Origin: an uncultured Alistipes sp.
GTDB lineage: Bacteria; Bacteroidota; Bacteroidia; Bacteroidales; Rikenellaceae
Length of the DNA stretch: 54,538 bases
Direction of reading: 5' to 3'
NCBI GenBank assembly: GCA_948736885.1
Contig: CAPXWY010000002.1
Location: forward strand, 193,959 to 248,496
Shown here: one piece after another, positions 17,931 to 26,701 of the stretch
Numbering within the stretch: the stretch's first letter is position 1
Layout of the letters: every line of letters starts with the position of its first letter
Position numbers and translations under genes: made by a program
The notes under the pieces: model-generated
Databases searched by the model: none
What the model saw: only the letters and a program-made list of their open reading frames with translations
Told to the model about the DNA's origin: nothing

Positions 17931-18830
17931 TCATTCGCAGCGGCCGCTGCAATGCTCGGAAAGGGTTTCGCACTCGATGGTGACGTGATCGATCTCCGCC
18001 TCGGCCAACAACTCCTTCAACCGGGGCTTGACGCACACCAACAGACACGGATCGGAAATCACGACGTGCGCCGTCAAGGCGTTTTCGGTGGTGCTGAGCG
18101 CCCAAACGTGGATGTGGTGTACCGACTCGACGCCCTCGACGGCCAACATGCGCCGCTCGAGCTCGGCGATGTCGATGCCGCGGGGCACGCCGTCCAACGA
18201 CAACCTGAGGCTGTCGCGGGTCAGCGACCATGCCGAAGCCACGATGACCGCGGCGACCACCAGACCCACGATGGGGTCGACGATGGTGCATCCGGTCCAC
18301 GAAATCACCAGACCCGAGACCAGCACGCCCACCGAAACCAATGCGTCGGCGGCCATGTGCAGGCAGGCGCCCTTGATATTGAGGTCGCGCTTGCGGTCCT
18401 TCATGAAGAGCCAGGCGGTGGCTCCGTTGACCAACACGCCGATGCCGGCCGTCCAGGCGATGACGCCGCCGGGAATGGGGACAGGATGGACCATGCGGCG
18501 GATGCTCTCGGCGACGATGACCCCGACGGCGATCAGCAGCAGCAACGAATTGAAAAGCGAAATGAGGACCGTACTTTTCTTGTATCCATAGGTATAATGC
18601 GCCCTGGGCTGCATCTGCGCCAGGCGGAAAGCCAGCATGGCCAACAAAAGGCTTGCGACATCGGAGAGATTATGGCCTGCATCGGACAACAGCCCCATGG
18701 AACCGTACCACATGCCGGCAAGAAACTCCACGACGACGAACGCCACGTTCAACGCGATGCCGATGAGGAAAGCACGGTTGAGCGACGAGATCCGATGGTG
18801 ATGGTGGCGACGATGGGCGGAAGCGGTCAT
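17931..18830 (-). CDS. cation diffusion facilitator, zinc/iron exporter
   Basis: 299 aa inner-membrane metal/proton antiporter. A His-rich N-terminus (HRRHHHHR) precedes six helices. The intramembrane metal site is formed by two HxxxD motifs: SDAGHNLSD (His53, Asp57) and HMAADALVS (His158, Asp162). An HxxxD pattern rather than DxxxD suggests Zn(II)-type selectivity, though Cd or Fe is possible. A cytoplasmic regulatory domain follows (about 210-299). Its start overlaps the hemerythrin-LuxR regulator stop by 4 nt (ATGA), so the two are probably translationally coupled. Confidence 0.93.
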   Translation of the reverse strand: MTASAHRRHHHHRISSLNRAFLIGIALNVAFVVVEFLAGMWYGSMGLLSDAGHNLSDVASLLLAMLAFRLAQMQPRAHYTYGYKKSTVLISLFNSLLLLIAVGVIVAESIRRMVHPVPIPGGVIAWTAGIGVLVNGATAWLFMKDRKRDLNIKGACLHMAADALVSVGVLVSGLVISWTGCTIVDPIVGLVVAAVIVASAWSLTRDSLRLSLDGVPRGIDIAELERRMLAVEGVESVHHIHVWALSTTENALTAHVVISDPCLLVCVKPRLKELLAEAEIDHVTIECETLSEHCSGRCE

Positions 18831-19756
18831 GCGGAGGGGTCGGAGATGGAATCCTTGATTTCGGAAAGTTCGACGAGCTTGTTGACGATGGCATAGATCG
18901 TCAGGCCCGCCGCCGAATGGATCTGCAATTTCGATGCAATATTGCGCCGATGGGTGATGACCGTATGCGTAGAGATGCAGAGCTCATCGGCGATCTCCTT
19001 GTTGGTCAGACCCTTGACCACGCAGACGATGATTTCGCGCTCGCGGGCGCTCAACGGCTCCTGCCGCACCTCCGCCGACCCGTCGGCAGCCAACCGCTCG
19101 ACGGCGGGAATGAACAGCTCGTTCTCGACGGCGTTGTGCGAGGCGAGCTCCTCCTCGCAGGTGAAGATGTCGTAGAGCACGCCGTTGAGCTCGTTGGTGC
19201 CGCCCGAAGGGTAGTATTTGATGATGATGTTCTTCAACTCGCGCAGGCGCTCCTCGACCCGGTCGTGGTGACGCCGGAAAACGTCGATCGAATAATCGGC
19301 CTTCTTCTCGCCGGCGAGCAGCGACTCGACATACGGAAAGACCGACTGCTCCTCGTAGGCCATGTGACGGTCGACCTCGGCGACATACTCGTCGAAATAA
19401 CGCATGATGGCGAACGACACGTCGCTGAGACTGCAATCGACGGCCCCGATCAGCTTGCGGCGGATGGCCGGCAGGCGGAAATCGAGAAAGTAGCCGTGGG
19501 AGTTGTGGAGGTAGTCCAACAGCGACCTGACGGAGACGTCGGCGGCCGAAACGTCGCTGCCGACAGGGCTGACCGAGAGGTTGACGACGGCCAGGAAAGT
19601 GGCCGTATCGACCTTGTGCTCGGCGCACACCTCGGCGACGGTCTTGTCGCCGAAACCCAGGGCGATGCCGAAACGGCTCATCACCTGCAAAACGGAATAG
19701 CGGCCGCACACGAGGTCGCACATCCGCTCGTCCGAAGAAAAACGCGAATTGTACAT
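18827..19756 (-). CDS. hemerythrin-domain LuxR-type transcriptional regulator
   Basis: 309 aa with three parts. Residues ~10-60 resemble the ScdA/RIC N-terminal domain, but the usual Cys-Cys pair is replaced by IALGFGDKTV. Residues ~75-225 form a hemerythrin-like four-helix bundle with candidate diiron ligands His84/His87, His131 and Glu135 (HMAYE), His163/His164, and His207 and Glu211 (HNAVE). Residues ~235-290 form a LuxR/FixJ helix-turn-helix (SAREREIIVCVVKGLTNKEI through SKLQIHS). The likely role is sensing oxygen, nitric oxide or iron and acting directly on DNA; this is inferred from the fusion. The start at 19756 fits a promoter 22 bp upstream. It is coupled to a CDF exporter. Confidence 0.85.
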   Translation of the reverse strand: MYNSRFSSDERMCDLVCGRYSVLQVMSRFGIALGFGDKTVAEVCAEHKVDTATFLAVVNLSVSPVGSDVSAADVSVRSLLDYLHNSHGYFLDFRLPAIRRKLIGAVDCSLSDVSFAIMRYFDEYVAEVDRHMAYEEQSVFPYVESLLAGEKKADYSIDVFRRHHDRVEERLRELKNIIIKYYPSGGTNELNGVLYDIFTCEEELASHNAVENELFIPAVERLAADGSAEVRQEPLSAREREIIVCVVKGLTNKEIADELCISTHTVITHRRNIASKLQIHSAAGLTIYAIVNKLVELSEIKDSISDPSA

Positions 19757-19777
19757 GGCTCCAATTTTCTTGACCGA

Positions 19778-19809
19778 CAAAGTTAACGGGCGAAACGCAG
19801 ACGGACAAT
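19778..19809 (-). promoter_or_regulatory. promoter of the hemerythrin regulator-CDF operon
   Basis: On the minus strand ATTG (19806-19809), 20 bp, TAACTTTG (19778-19785): near-consensus -33/-7. The leader is about 15 nt. Confidence 0.65.
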
Positions 19810-19888
19810 ACCTAAATAAAGGGATTTGCGGCCGGCGCTGAGCGAAATACGGCAATCCGGCCGTCCGAACCCGGTGCGCCGCCGACCG

Positions 19889-21733
19889 TCACCGCCGGCC
19901 GATGTCGACGTAGGTGGTCTGCAACATGGTGCGGCCGATGTCCAGCAGGCCCGGCGCCGTTTCATCGAGCACCCTGCCGGCCGCAGCGTCATAGACGACA
20001 TGACCCGAGGCATCGACCACGCCGAAACCCTCGTTGAAAGCATAGTAGGCGAACTTGGGGAGCGCCGGCGCGAAGATGTCCTTGCTGTATTCGAAATCGT
20101 CGTGCGCAATGCCCAACTGTCCGAGCAAAGTGGCGCAGAGATCGATCTGGGAAGCATATTCGTCCACCGCACGGGGGGGGGTCGCAAGTGCCCCGCCAGT
20201 CCAGATCATGGGAATCCGGTGGCGCAAAGGCTCGTTATAGACCAATGATTTGGGATAGGGGAAGCCGTGGTCGGCGACGAGCACCACGAGGAGATCGTCC
20301 CAAGCGGGCGAAGCCTTCCAACGCTCGATCATCCGCCCGACGCACTCGTCGGTGAAAGCCATGGCGTTAAGCTCGCGGTCGGCGAATTTGTCGTAGGGAA
20401 CCTCGAACGGGGCATGACTGCTCAAGGTGAGGAACCCGGCCAGGAAAGGCCGTCCGGTCTCCCGGGCCCGGTCGCACCACTCGATGACGCGGCCGCCGAA
20501 CCAGTCGCACATGACGCGGTCGTCGTAACCCCATTTGGAAGTGGGGGCGTCGAACGAAAAGTCCTTCTGCCAAAACAACTCCTTCCAACCGGTGGCATAC
20601 ATGTAGGAGGACTGGTTGGTGAAGTTGAGATCGCCGCCGTAGACGAACCTCGTGTCGTAGCCCTCGCGGGCGAGCGAACGGGCCACGGACGGCAGGCTGC
20701 GGTTTTTGGCGGGAAGTTTCATGATCGACGCGAGGGTCTGCGCGGGAAAACCGCTCAGAATGGCCACCTCGCCGCGGTCGGTGCGGAACGAATTGGCGAA
20801 GAAGTTCTCGAACCACACGCCCTGGCTCTTGAGCCGCTGCATGGAGGGCATGACGGGACTGCCGCCGACGTCGGCATCCATGACCGTGCGGGCGAAGCTC
20901 TCGAGGATGACGATGACGACATTGGGCCGCGAAACGGCGAGAAGCCGCTCGGCCGGCACGGCGTCGGGCCGGTTGCCGCGCAGGGCATCGAAGTTGCGCG
21001 CCCGGGTCTCCTCGTCGAAAAAGGGATACTGCGAGGCGTAGTCGCTCTTGTTGCCGAGGCTGGAGAGGAACGAAAATACGGGATTGATGGCGGCATGGTT
21101 CAACACCATCTCCGTGCTGAAATAGACCTTGGAGACATTGGCCACCGAGACGTGGACGCCGCCGCGGATGGCGAGGAAATCGACCCCGGCGAAGAGGACC
21201 AGCCCCATACTCCACGGCAGGGCGGCCCGCCACGGAAGCGGCTCACCGTCGAATAGGCGTACGACCGGCCGGTAACACCCGATCATGGCGGCGGCGCAGA
21301 GGACAAAGAGGAGCGTCTGCCGAACGCCGAGCCAAAAATCGACGCTGGCCACGGCCTCGCCGGGATCGGCGAGATAGATCAAAACGGTGGAGTCGATGCG
21401 GAATCCCCAATGCTCGTAGAGCGCCAGATCGACGGCGAAGATGGCGGCCGAGACCACCGAAACGAGGGCGAAATAACCGTTCAGCAACCGACGTGCGACA
21501 CACCCGGGAATCCGCACCCACAACGACGCGAAGACGAGCAGCAACGGCACGACGGTGACATAGCCCGCCACGGTGAGATCGAGCGAAAGTCCATGGAGGA
21601 AGACCAGCACCCAGTCGCGCAAGCCGAAGCCGTGCCCGAAGACGTAACTTACCAGAAAAAACGGCTTCAGCGACGCCATCAACAGGACCGTAGCGACAAA
21701 GACGGCGAAGAGGAAAAGGAGTTTGCGCTTCAT
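19889..21733 (-). CDS. LTA synthase-like membrane sulfatase / phosphotransferase
   Basis: 614 aa. About five N-terminal helices (residues 5-190) anchor a periplasmic alkaline-phosphatase-superfamily domain. Metal and nucleophile residues are visible: Glu278 in VIVILESFA, Thr318 in SFRTDRGEVAIL, and a late VADHGFPYP. It resembles lipoteichoic-acid-synthase-type enzymes, which move phospho-groups from lipids to envelope glycans or lipids. In a Gram-negative the target may be lipid A, LPS core or capsule; the substrate is unknown. A run of nine C on the coding strand (plus strand 20173-20181) lies within the catalytic domain. Confidence 0.87.
   Translation of the reverse strand: MKRKLLFLFAVFVATVLLMASLKPFFLVSYVFGHGFGLRDWVLVFLHGLSLDLTVAGYVTVVPLLLVFASLWVRIPGCVARRLLNGYFALVSVVSAAIFAVDLALYEHWGFRIDSTVLIYLADPGEAVASVDFWLGVRQTLLFVLCAAAMIGCYRPVVRLFDGEPLPWRAALPWSMGLVLFAGVDFLAIRGGVHVSVANVSKVYFSTEMVLNHAAINPVFSFLSSLGNKSDYASQYPFFDEETRARNFDALRGNRPDAVPAERLLAVSRPNVVIVILESFARTVMDADVGGSPVMPSMQRLKSQGVWFENFFANSFRTDRGEVAILSGFPAQTLASIMKLPAKNRSLPSVARSLAREGYDTRFVYGGDLNFTNQSSYMYATGWKELFWQKDFSFDAPTSKWGYDDRVMCDWFGGRVIEWCDRARETGRPFLAGFLTLSSHAPFEVPYDKFADRELNAMAFTDECVGRMIERWKASPAWDDLLVVLVADHGFPYPKSLVYNEPLRHRIPMIWTGGALATPPRAVDEYASQIDLCATLLGQLGIAHDDFEYSKDIFAPALPKFAYYAFNEGFGVVDASGHVVYDAAAGRVLDETAPGLLDIGRTMLQTTYVDIGRR
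20173..20181. repeat. mononucleotide tract of nine G/C in the sulfatase gene
   Basis: Nine G in a row on the plus strand (C on the coding strand), encoding part of TPPRA. It is the longest homopolymer noted inside a gene here and could be a site of slippage; the gene is in frame in this copy. Confidence 0.8.
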
Positions 21734-22220
21734 TTCAGACGGGGAATGATTTCAGAGGACAGGGAATGTTTGATTAAAAATCGAGCTTTCCGATCAGGGT
21801 GCTGTCGGATTACAGCCCGGGCCGGCTGCGGGGATCGCACCTGCAATGTCCCGCAATGACAAAATATCGAGAATCCGGGTCGGAGCCTGCGGGGCCTGCC
21901 CGGCGACAGCCGGATGTTTGCCGGTTGATTAACAAACCCGCCCCTGCGCTGACGCTTTTAGCCCCTCCTCCGCTAACGGCTCAGACATCGGGGCGGAATT
22001 TTCTTTTATCAAGACAAAAAGATGTGACTTGTCATTCTGAGCGCAGCGAAGAATCCATACAAACAAAAAACAGATTCTTCGTCGCTGTGCTCCTCAGAAC
22101 GACAAGGAGGGGATGCGCTCGTCTGCAATGACGGACGGGTGGCGAAAGCGGGGAGATTCGCGCGGCTGCGGCCCTTGCTATGACGGGCGCCCGAGAAAGA
22201 TCCGATCCTTGATTTTCGGC
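21734..22220. other. 487 bp gap with dispersed repeats
   Basis: No gene is recognised. About 21850-21915 and 22155-22195 share GC-rich blocks with the gaps at 10.7, 38.6 and 54.4 kb. 22028-22106 is a palindromic pair of CATTCTGAGCG-type repeats. The sulfatase and upp are both on the minus strand, so the gap lies upstream of the first and downstream of the second. Confidence 0.6.
22028..22106. repeat. inverted pair of CATTCTGAGCGNAGCGAAGAATC repeats
   Basis: A direct copy (22031-22056) and an inverted, slightly expanded copy (22073-22106) are separated by about 16 A-rich bases, giving a potential imperfect hairpin. Related single copies lie near 27550, 52369 and 54496. Confidence 0.75.
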
Positions 22221-22877
22221 TCAAATCTTCTCTCCGTAGGCCAGGTCGCCGGCATCGCCGATGCCGGGCACGATGTAGGAACGCGACGTGAGCTCCTCGT
22301 CGACGGCGGCGACCCATACGGAAGTCGACTGCCGCGGCATGTTCTTCATGACGTAGTCGACGCCTTGCTCGCTGGCGATGACGGCGGCGACATGGGTGTG
22401 GGCCGGCGTACCGCCCCGCTCGCACAAGGCGTTGTAAGCCAGAACGAGCGACGAACCGGTGGCCAACATGGGGTCGACCAGCAGGAGGGTTTTGCCCTCG
22501 AGGTCGCCGCAGGAGATATACTCGACCTTGACGGTGAACTTGCCGTCCTTGGTGCTTTTGCGGTAGGCGGAGACGAAAGCGTTCTGCGCATCGTCGAAAT
22601 AATTGAGGAAACCCTGGTGGAACGGCAGCCCGGCGCGCAGGATGGTGGCGATGACGATGCGGTCGTCGATGCACTGGACGACAGCCTCGCCGAGGGGCGT
22701 TTCGACCGTACGGGGCGAATAGGAAAACTCCTTGGAGAGCTCGTAAGCCGTGATTTCGCCGATACGCTCCATGTTGCGGCGGAAACGCATCGAATCGCTC
22801 TGCACGGACTTGTCGCGGATCTGGGCGATGAACTTGTTCAGAACGGTGTTCTGCTGACTGAGGATGTGCAGTTCCAT
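22221..22877 (-). CDS. upp: uracil phosphoribosyltransferase
   Basis: 218 aa. The PRPP-binding loop is LLLVDPMLATGSSLVLAY (about residues 131-148); the uracil-binding end is VPGIGDAGDLAYG. It converts uracil and PRPP to UMP in pyrimidine salvage. Length and both motifs fit the family. It is separated from hflX by 123 bp on the same strand; joint transcription is possible but not shown. Confidence 0.95.
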   Translation of the reverse strand: MELHILSQQNTVLNKFIAQIRDKSVQSDSMRFRRNMERIGEITAYELSKEFSYSPRTVETPLGEAVVQCIDDRIVIATILRAGLPFHQGFLNYFDDAQNAFVSAYRKSTKDGKFTVKVEYISCGDLEGKTLLLVDPMLATGSSLVLAYNALCERGGTPAHTHVAAVIASEQGVDYVMKNMPRQSTSVWVAAVDEELTSRSYIVPGIGDAGDLAYGEKI

Positions 22878-23000
22878 GACTATCGGAGGTTTAAGGTTTC
22901 AAAATCGGTATGCTTCGGAACGCTTCCGAGGCGGACCGTTCGGAGCGGGCGGCGTTGCGGAAACGAATCGCGAGGGCGGGGAAACGGGAGCCGGAGCAGG

Positions 23001-24212
23001 TCAATAAAGGAAATTGTTGAACGGGTAACGCCCGGCGTGAATCTCGCGGACCATGCCGTAGAGATCGGAGCGGAACTTCTCGATGTTGGTGCGGGTGCGG
23101 GCCGAGAGGAAGATGCAGGGCGACTCGGTCTGTGCCATCCAGCTGCGGCGCAGGTCGTCGAGCGAGAGGTTCTCGCGCGTGGCGGGCGTGAGGTCGTCCT
23201 CGTCCTTCTTGACATAGGTGTAGGCGTCGATCTTGTTGAAGACCAAAAAGACGGGCTTGTCGCCGGCGCCGATCTCCTGCAACGTCTGCTTCACGACGGC
23301 GATCTGCTCCTCGAAACGGGGATGCGAGATGTCGACGACGTGCAACAACAGGTCGGCCTCGCGGACCTCGTCGAGCGTCGACTTGAACGACTCGATGAGC
23401 TCGGTGGGGAGCTTGCGGATGAAACCGACGGTGTCGGACAAGAGGAACGGCAGGTTGTCGAAGACGACCTTGCGGACCGTGGTGTCGAGCGTGGCGAAGA
23501 GCTTGTTTTCGGCGAAGACCTCGCTTTTGGAGATGAGGTTCATCAACGTAGACTTGCCCACGTTGGTATAGCCGACCAGCGCGACACGCACCAACTGACC
23601 GCGGTTGGAACGCTGGACAGCCATCTGACGATCGATCTTCCGCAGGTCCTCCTTGAGCTTGGCGATGCGGTTGCGGATGATGCGCCGGTCGGTCTCGATC
23701 TCGCGCTCGCCGGCGCCGCCGCGCGTACCGGTGCCGCCGCGCTGCCGCTCGAGGTGGGTCCAGAGACCCGAAAGGCGGGGCAGCATGTACTCGTAATTGG
23801 CGAGCTGCACCTGCGTCTTGGCATAGGCGGTCTGGGCCCGGGACATGAAGATGTCGAGGATCAGGCGCGTGCGGTCGAGAATACGGCACGGGAGGGCCTT
23901 TTCGATGTTGCGGGTCTGCGACGGCGAGAGCTCGTCGTCGAAGATGGCGACGTCGATTTCGTTGTCGCTGCAGAAGGCCGCGATCTCCTCCAGCTTGCCG
24001 GGGCCTACGTAGATGCGCGACGAGGGCTGTGGCAACCGCTGCGTGAAGCGCCGGACGGAGCGGATGTCGGCCGTTTCGGCCAGAAACTCCAACTCGTCGA
24101 GGAACTCCTCGGTCTGGCGGGGCTCCTGCCCGTCGCGGATGACGGCTACCAACACCGCACGGACAGAATCGGCGGGAGCGAGCTCCGGATTCGTATTTTT
24201 ATTCTCTTCCAA
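23001..24212 (-). CDS. hflX: ribosome-associated GTPase HflX
   Basis: 403 aa. An N-terminal HflX-specific domain is followed by the linker GGTGTRGGAGEREIETDRR and a G domain: G1 GYTNVGKST, G3 DTVGF and G4 NKID. HflX splits stalled or stressed 70S ribosomes. The start appears to be TTG at 24212: no in-frame ATG precedes the conserved N-terminal region. tonB lies upstream on the same strand, separated by a hairpin. Confidence 0.94.
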   Translation of the reverse strand: MEENKNTNPELAPADSVRAVLVAVIRDGQEPRQTEEFLDELEFLAETADIRSVRRFTQRLPQPSSRIYVGPGKLEEIAAFCSDNEIDVAIFDDELSPSQTRNIEKALPCRILDRTRLILDIFMSRAQTAYAKTQVQLANYEYMLPRLSGLWTHLERQRGGTGTRGGAGEREIETDRRIIRNRIAKLKEDLRKIDRQMAVQRSNRGQLVRVALVGYTNVGKSTLMNLISKSEVFAENKLFATLDTTVRKVVFDNLPFLLSDTVGFIRKLPTELIESFKSTLDEVREADLLLHVVDISHPRFEEQIAVVKQTLQEIGAGDKPVFLVFNKIDAYTYVKKDEDDLTPATRENLSLDDLRRSWMAQTESPCIFLSARTRTNIEKFRSDLYGMVREIHAGRYPFNNFLY

Positions 24213-24278
24213 AACAATGAATATAAACGGTGGGAAACTCGGGCGGCACGAACGAAGAGCCGCAGACCCATCATAAAT

Positions 24279-24309
24279 AAGGGTATCCGCCCGAAAGCAA
24301 GATACCCTT
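24279..24309. terminator. terminator hairpin downstream of tonB
   Basis: AAGGGTATC (24279-24287) and GATACCCTT (24301-24309) form a 9-bp stem with a 13-nt loop; on the minus strand it is followed by ATTTATG. It lies between the tonB stop and hflX. Confidence 0.6.
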
Positions 24310-24329
24310 CATGGATCGGGATGCACACC

Positions 24330-25013
24330 CTACTGCTGCATGCGGAACTCCACCGGCAGGGTATACTTCACGCGCACCACCTGGTTGCGCTGCTTGCCGG
24401 GAGTCCACTTGGGCGACTTGTTGAGCACGCGCACGGCCTCCTCGGAGAGCGAACGGTCGGGAGTCTGCAGAACCTGGATGTTGGTCAGACGGCCGTCCTT
24501 CTCGATGACGAACGTGAGGGTCACACGACCCGAGATGCCGTTCTCGAGGGCGATGGTGGGGAACTTCACGTTCTCCTGCACCCACTTGCGGAAGGTGTTG
24601 AGGTCGCCGCCCTGGAATTTGGGCATGGTCTCGACGATGAGGAACGGCTGGTCGTCGATGACCTCCTCCTCCTTGATCTCGATCTCCTGGAGAATCTCGA
24701 CATCCTCGTCGAACTCCGAGAAGTTCACGTCGGTGGTGATCTTGGTGTCGTTGGTCACCACTTCCAGCAGGTCGGCGATCACCTTCACCTCGACCTTCTT
24801 GGGAGGCTCGGGCGGCTTCTGGTCCTGACGCGTGATCTCGATGATCTGCTCCTCGACGATGGCGGTATTGTCGTCGATCTGGTCGATGCGGTGCTCCTTC
24901 GGCGTATAGGCGAAAGCCAGGATGACCAGCGCCAGGGAGATGACAAGGCCGATTTCGAGCAAAAGACCCCGCTTGTTCTGGAGGTCTGCCTTAGGCGATT
25001 TCTTGATTTCCAT
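24330..25013 (-). CDS. tonB: energy transducer TonB
   Basis: 227 aa. A cytoplasmic Lys-rich start is followed by one membrane helix (about residues 17-37), a short Pro-rich linker (QKPPEPPKK) and an acidic spacer. The C-terminal TonB domain has SGRVTLTFVIEKDGRLTNI and SPKWTPGKQRNQVVRVKYTL. It couples the inner-membrane proton gradient to TonB-dependent outer-membrane receptors. No exbB or exbD lies nearby. Bacteroidales carry many paralogues, so the symbol marks the family. Confidence 0.92.
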   Translation of the reverse strand: MEIKKSPKADLQNKRGLLLEIGLVISLALVILAFAYTPKEHRIDQIDDNTAIVEEQIIEITRQDQKPPEPPKKVEVKVIADLLEVVTNDTKITTDVNFSEFDEDVEILQEIEIKEEEVIDDQPFLIVETMPKFQGGDLNTFRKWVQENVKFPTIALENGISGRVTLTFVIEKDGRLTNIQVLQTPDRSLSEEAVRVLNKSPKWTPGKQRNQVVRVKYTLPVEFRMQQ

Positions 25014-25071
25014 CTATGAATTATTTTAGTCGTTGTCGGTCGGCGAGACGCCCGGGAGGCGCACTACACCA

Positions 25072-25101
25072 CAAATATATGGATAAAATTTCAAAAACAA
25101 A
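25072..25101 (-). promoter_or_regulatory. tonB promoter
   Basis: On the minus strand TTTG (25098-25101), 18 bp, TATATTTG (25072-25079); start site about 50 nt before tonB. Confidence 0.6.
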
Positions 25102-25133
25102 CCGGCGCGCGGAAAAAATCTTCAACTTTTGCC

Positions 25134-25141
25134 TACTTTTG
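25134..25141 (+). promoter_or_regulatory. -7 box for rlmN
   Basis: TACTTTTG, consensus TAnnTTTG, 30 bp before the rlmN ATG; no good TTTG at -33. Confidence 0.5.
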
Positions 25142-25171
25142 CAGAGGAAAAGCGATTCCCCGAACCGACGA

Positions 25172-26200
25172 ATGGCAAACAAGGAACACCTCTACGGCCG
25201 CACGCCCGACGAACTGGCCGCCCTGTGCGGCGAACTGGGAATGCCCCGCTTCGCCGCCAAACAACTGGCGCGGTGGCTCTACGTACGCCACGAAGAAGAC
25301 CCGCTGAAGATGAGCGACATAGCCGTCGCAAACCGGACGAAGCTGGCCGAGCGCTCCGCACCGGCGCTGAGCGCTCCCGTACGGGTGTCGGAGTCGGCCG
25401 ACGGGACAAAAAAATACCTTTTCCTCACCCACCGGGGAGCCTACGTCGAATCGGCCTACATACCCGACAGCGACCGGGCGACGCTCTGCGTCTCGTCGCA
25501 GGCCGGATGCCGCATGGGATGCCGCTTCTGCGCGACGGGCCGCCAGGGACTGCAACACTCGCTCTCGGCGGCCGAAATACTGAACCAGATCGTCTCGCTG
25601 CCGGAACGCGACCGGCTGACGAACGTGGTGTTCATGGGCATGGGCGAACCGCTGGACAACACCGGCGAGGTGCTGCGGGCGCTGGAGATCATCACGGCGC
25701 CCTGGGGATTCGGCTGGTCGCCGACCCGCGTGACGCTCTCGACCTCGGGCGTGGTGCCGCAGCTGCGCCGGTTTCTCGAAAACTCGAAAGTGCATCTGGC
25801 CGTGAGCCTGCACAACCCTTTCAGCGAAGAACGGGCAGAAATCATGCCGGTGGAACGGGCCTGGCCCATTGCCGAGGTAGCATCGATCCTGCGCGAATAC
25901 GACTTCACGCACCAGCGGCGGGTATCGTTCGAATACATCGTGATGAGCGGTCTGAACGACACGCCGCGCCACATACGCGGGCTGTGCCGGCTGCTGGACG
26001 GCATCAAGTGCCGGATCAATCTGATCCGCTTCCACAAGATACCCGGCTCGCCCTACTTTTCGCCCGACGAAGCGGCGATGATCCGCTTCCGCGACGCGCT
26101 GACGGCCCGCGGGATACAGACGACGATCCGTGTCTCGCGCGGCGAAGACATCCAGGCGGCCTGCGGCCTGCTGAGCACTTCGGAAACAGGTGAAGATTGA
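25172..26200 (+). CDS. rlmN: 23S rRNA (adenine2503-C2)-methyltransferase
   Basis: 342 aa radical SAM enzyme. The iron-sulfur motif is CRMGCRFCATG (CxxxCxxC, about residues 111-121), followed by FMGMGEPLDN. It methylates A2503 of 23S rRNA and A37 of some tRNAs. The ATG at 25172 (MANKEHLYG) is chosen; the longer frame from 25016 crosses the promoter. The end, GGTGAAGATTGA, lies in a GTGAAAG-type repeat. A thioredoxin gene follows after 50 bp. Confidence 0.95.
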   Translation: MANKEHLYGRTPDELAALCGELGMPRFAAKQLARWLYVRHEEDPLKMSDIAVANRTKLAERSAPALSAPVRVSESADGTKKYLFLTHRGAYVESAYIPDSDRATLCVSSQAGCRMGCRFCATGRQGLQHSLSAAEILNQIVSLPERDRLTNVVFMGMGEPLDNTGEVLRALEIITAPWGFGWSPTRVTLSTSGVVPQLRRFLENSKVHLAVSLHNPFSEERAEIMPVERAWPIAEVASILREYDFTHQRRVSFEYIVMSGLNDTPRHIRGLCRLLDGIKCRINLIRFHKIPGSPYFSPDEAAMIRFRDALTARGIQTTIRVSRGEDIQAACGLLSTSETGED

Positions 26201-26206
26201 AAGGTG
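26188..26206 (+). repeat. GTGAAAG-type 3'-end repeat at rlmN stop
   Basis: AGGTGAAGATTGAAAGGTG contains the rlmN TGA (26198-26200). Confidence 0.6.
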
Positions 26207-26250
26207 CGGAAATTGCAACGACCCGAACAAACCGAAAAACTTACGATACT

Positions 26251-26655
26251 ATGAAAAAATGGATGCTTATGCTGGCGATGGTGCTGGCGGCCGCCGGCGC
26301 GGAAGCGCAGGTGAAATTCGAGACCAAATCGACGGATGCCGTACGCGAAATGGCGATCAAGGAAGGCAAGCTGGTCTTCATCGACCTCTATGCCTCGTGG
26401 TGCCCGCCGTGCCGGATGATGGAACGCCAGGTATTCTCGCGCAAGGATGTGGGACAATTCATGTCCGAACGCTTCGTGGCGGCGAAATATGACACCGACG
26501 AGAAGACGGGCCGCGAACTGATGAACCGCTACGGCAACGGAGCCATACCCCTCTACCTGATCTTCGACACGAAAGGCGAACTGCTGGGCCGCATACAAGG
26601 CGCCACGCCGGCCGACGAATTCATGGCAGCCATACGGAAAATCTTAAAACGGTGA
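26251..26655 (+). CDS. secreted thioredoxin-fold protein
   Basis: 134 aa. A signal peptide (MKKWMLMLAMVLAAAGAEA) is followed by a thioredoxin fold with the redox motif YASWCPPC near residue 51. It is likely a periplasmic thiol-disulfide protein of the DsbD-gamma/thioredoxin-7 type. The ATG at 26251 is chosen for its signal peptide rather than the longer frame from 26197. The stop TGA begins a GTGAAAAATGAAAGGTGAAAG repeat. Confidence 0.87.
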   Translation: MKKWMLMLAMVLAAAGAEAQVKFETKSTDAVREMAIKEGKLVFIDLYASWCPPCRMMERQVFSRKDVGQFMSERFVAAKYDTDEKTGRELMNRYGNGAIPLYLIFDTKGELLGRIQGATPADEFMAAIRKILKR

Positions 26656-26674
26656 AAAATGAAAGGTGAAAGGC
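26651..26674 (+). repeat. GTGAAAG-type 3'-end repeat at the thioredoxin stop
   Basis: GGTGAAAAATGAAAGGTGAA and onwards; the TGA at 26653-26655 is the stop. It is complementary to the rsmG copy opposite (26702-26730), so the convergent pair can fold into a hairpin. Confidence 0.7.
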
Positions 26675-26701
26675 GACCGCAAGGGAAGATTCGCGATACA
26701 A

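Noticed and set aside
22113..25019. 968-codon open frame on the plus strand
   Set aside because: Antisense to upp, hflX and tonB; composition bias explains it.
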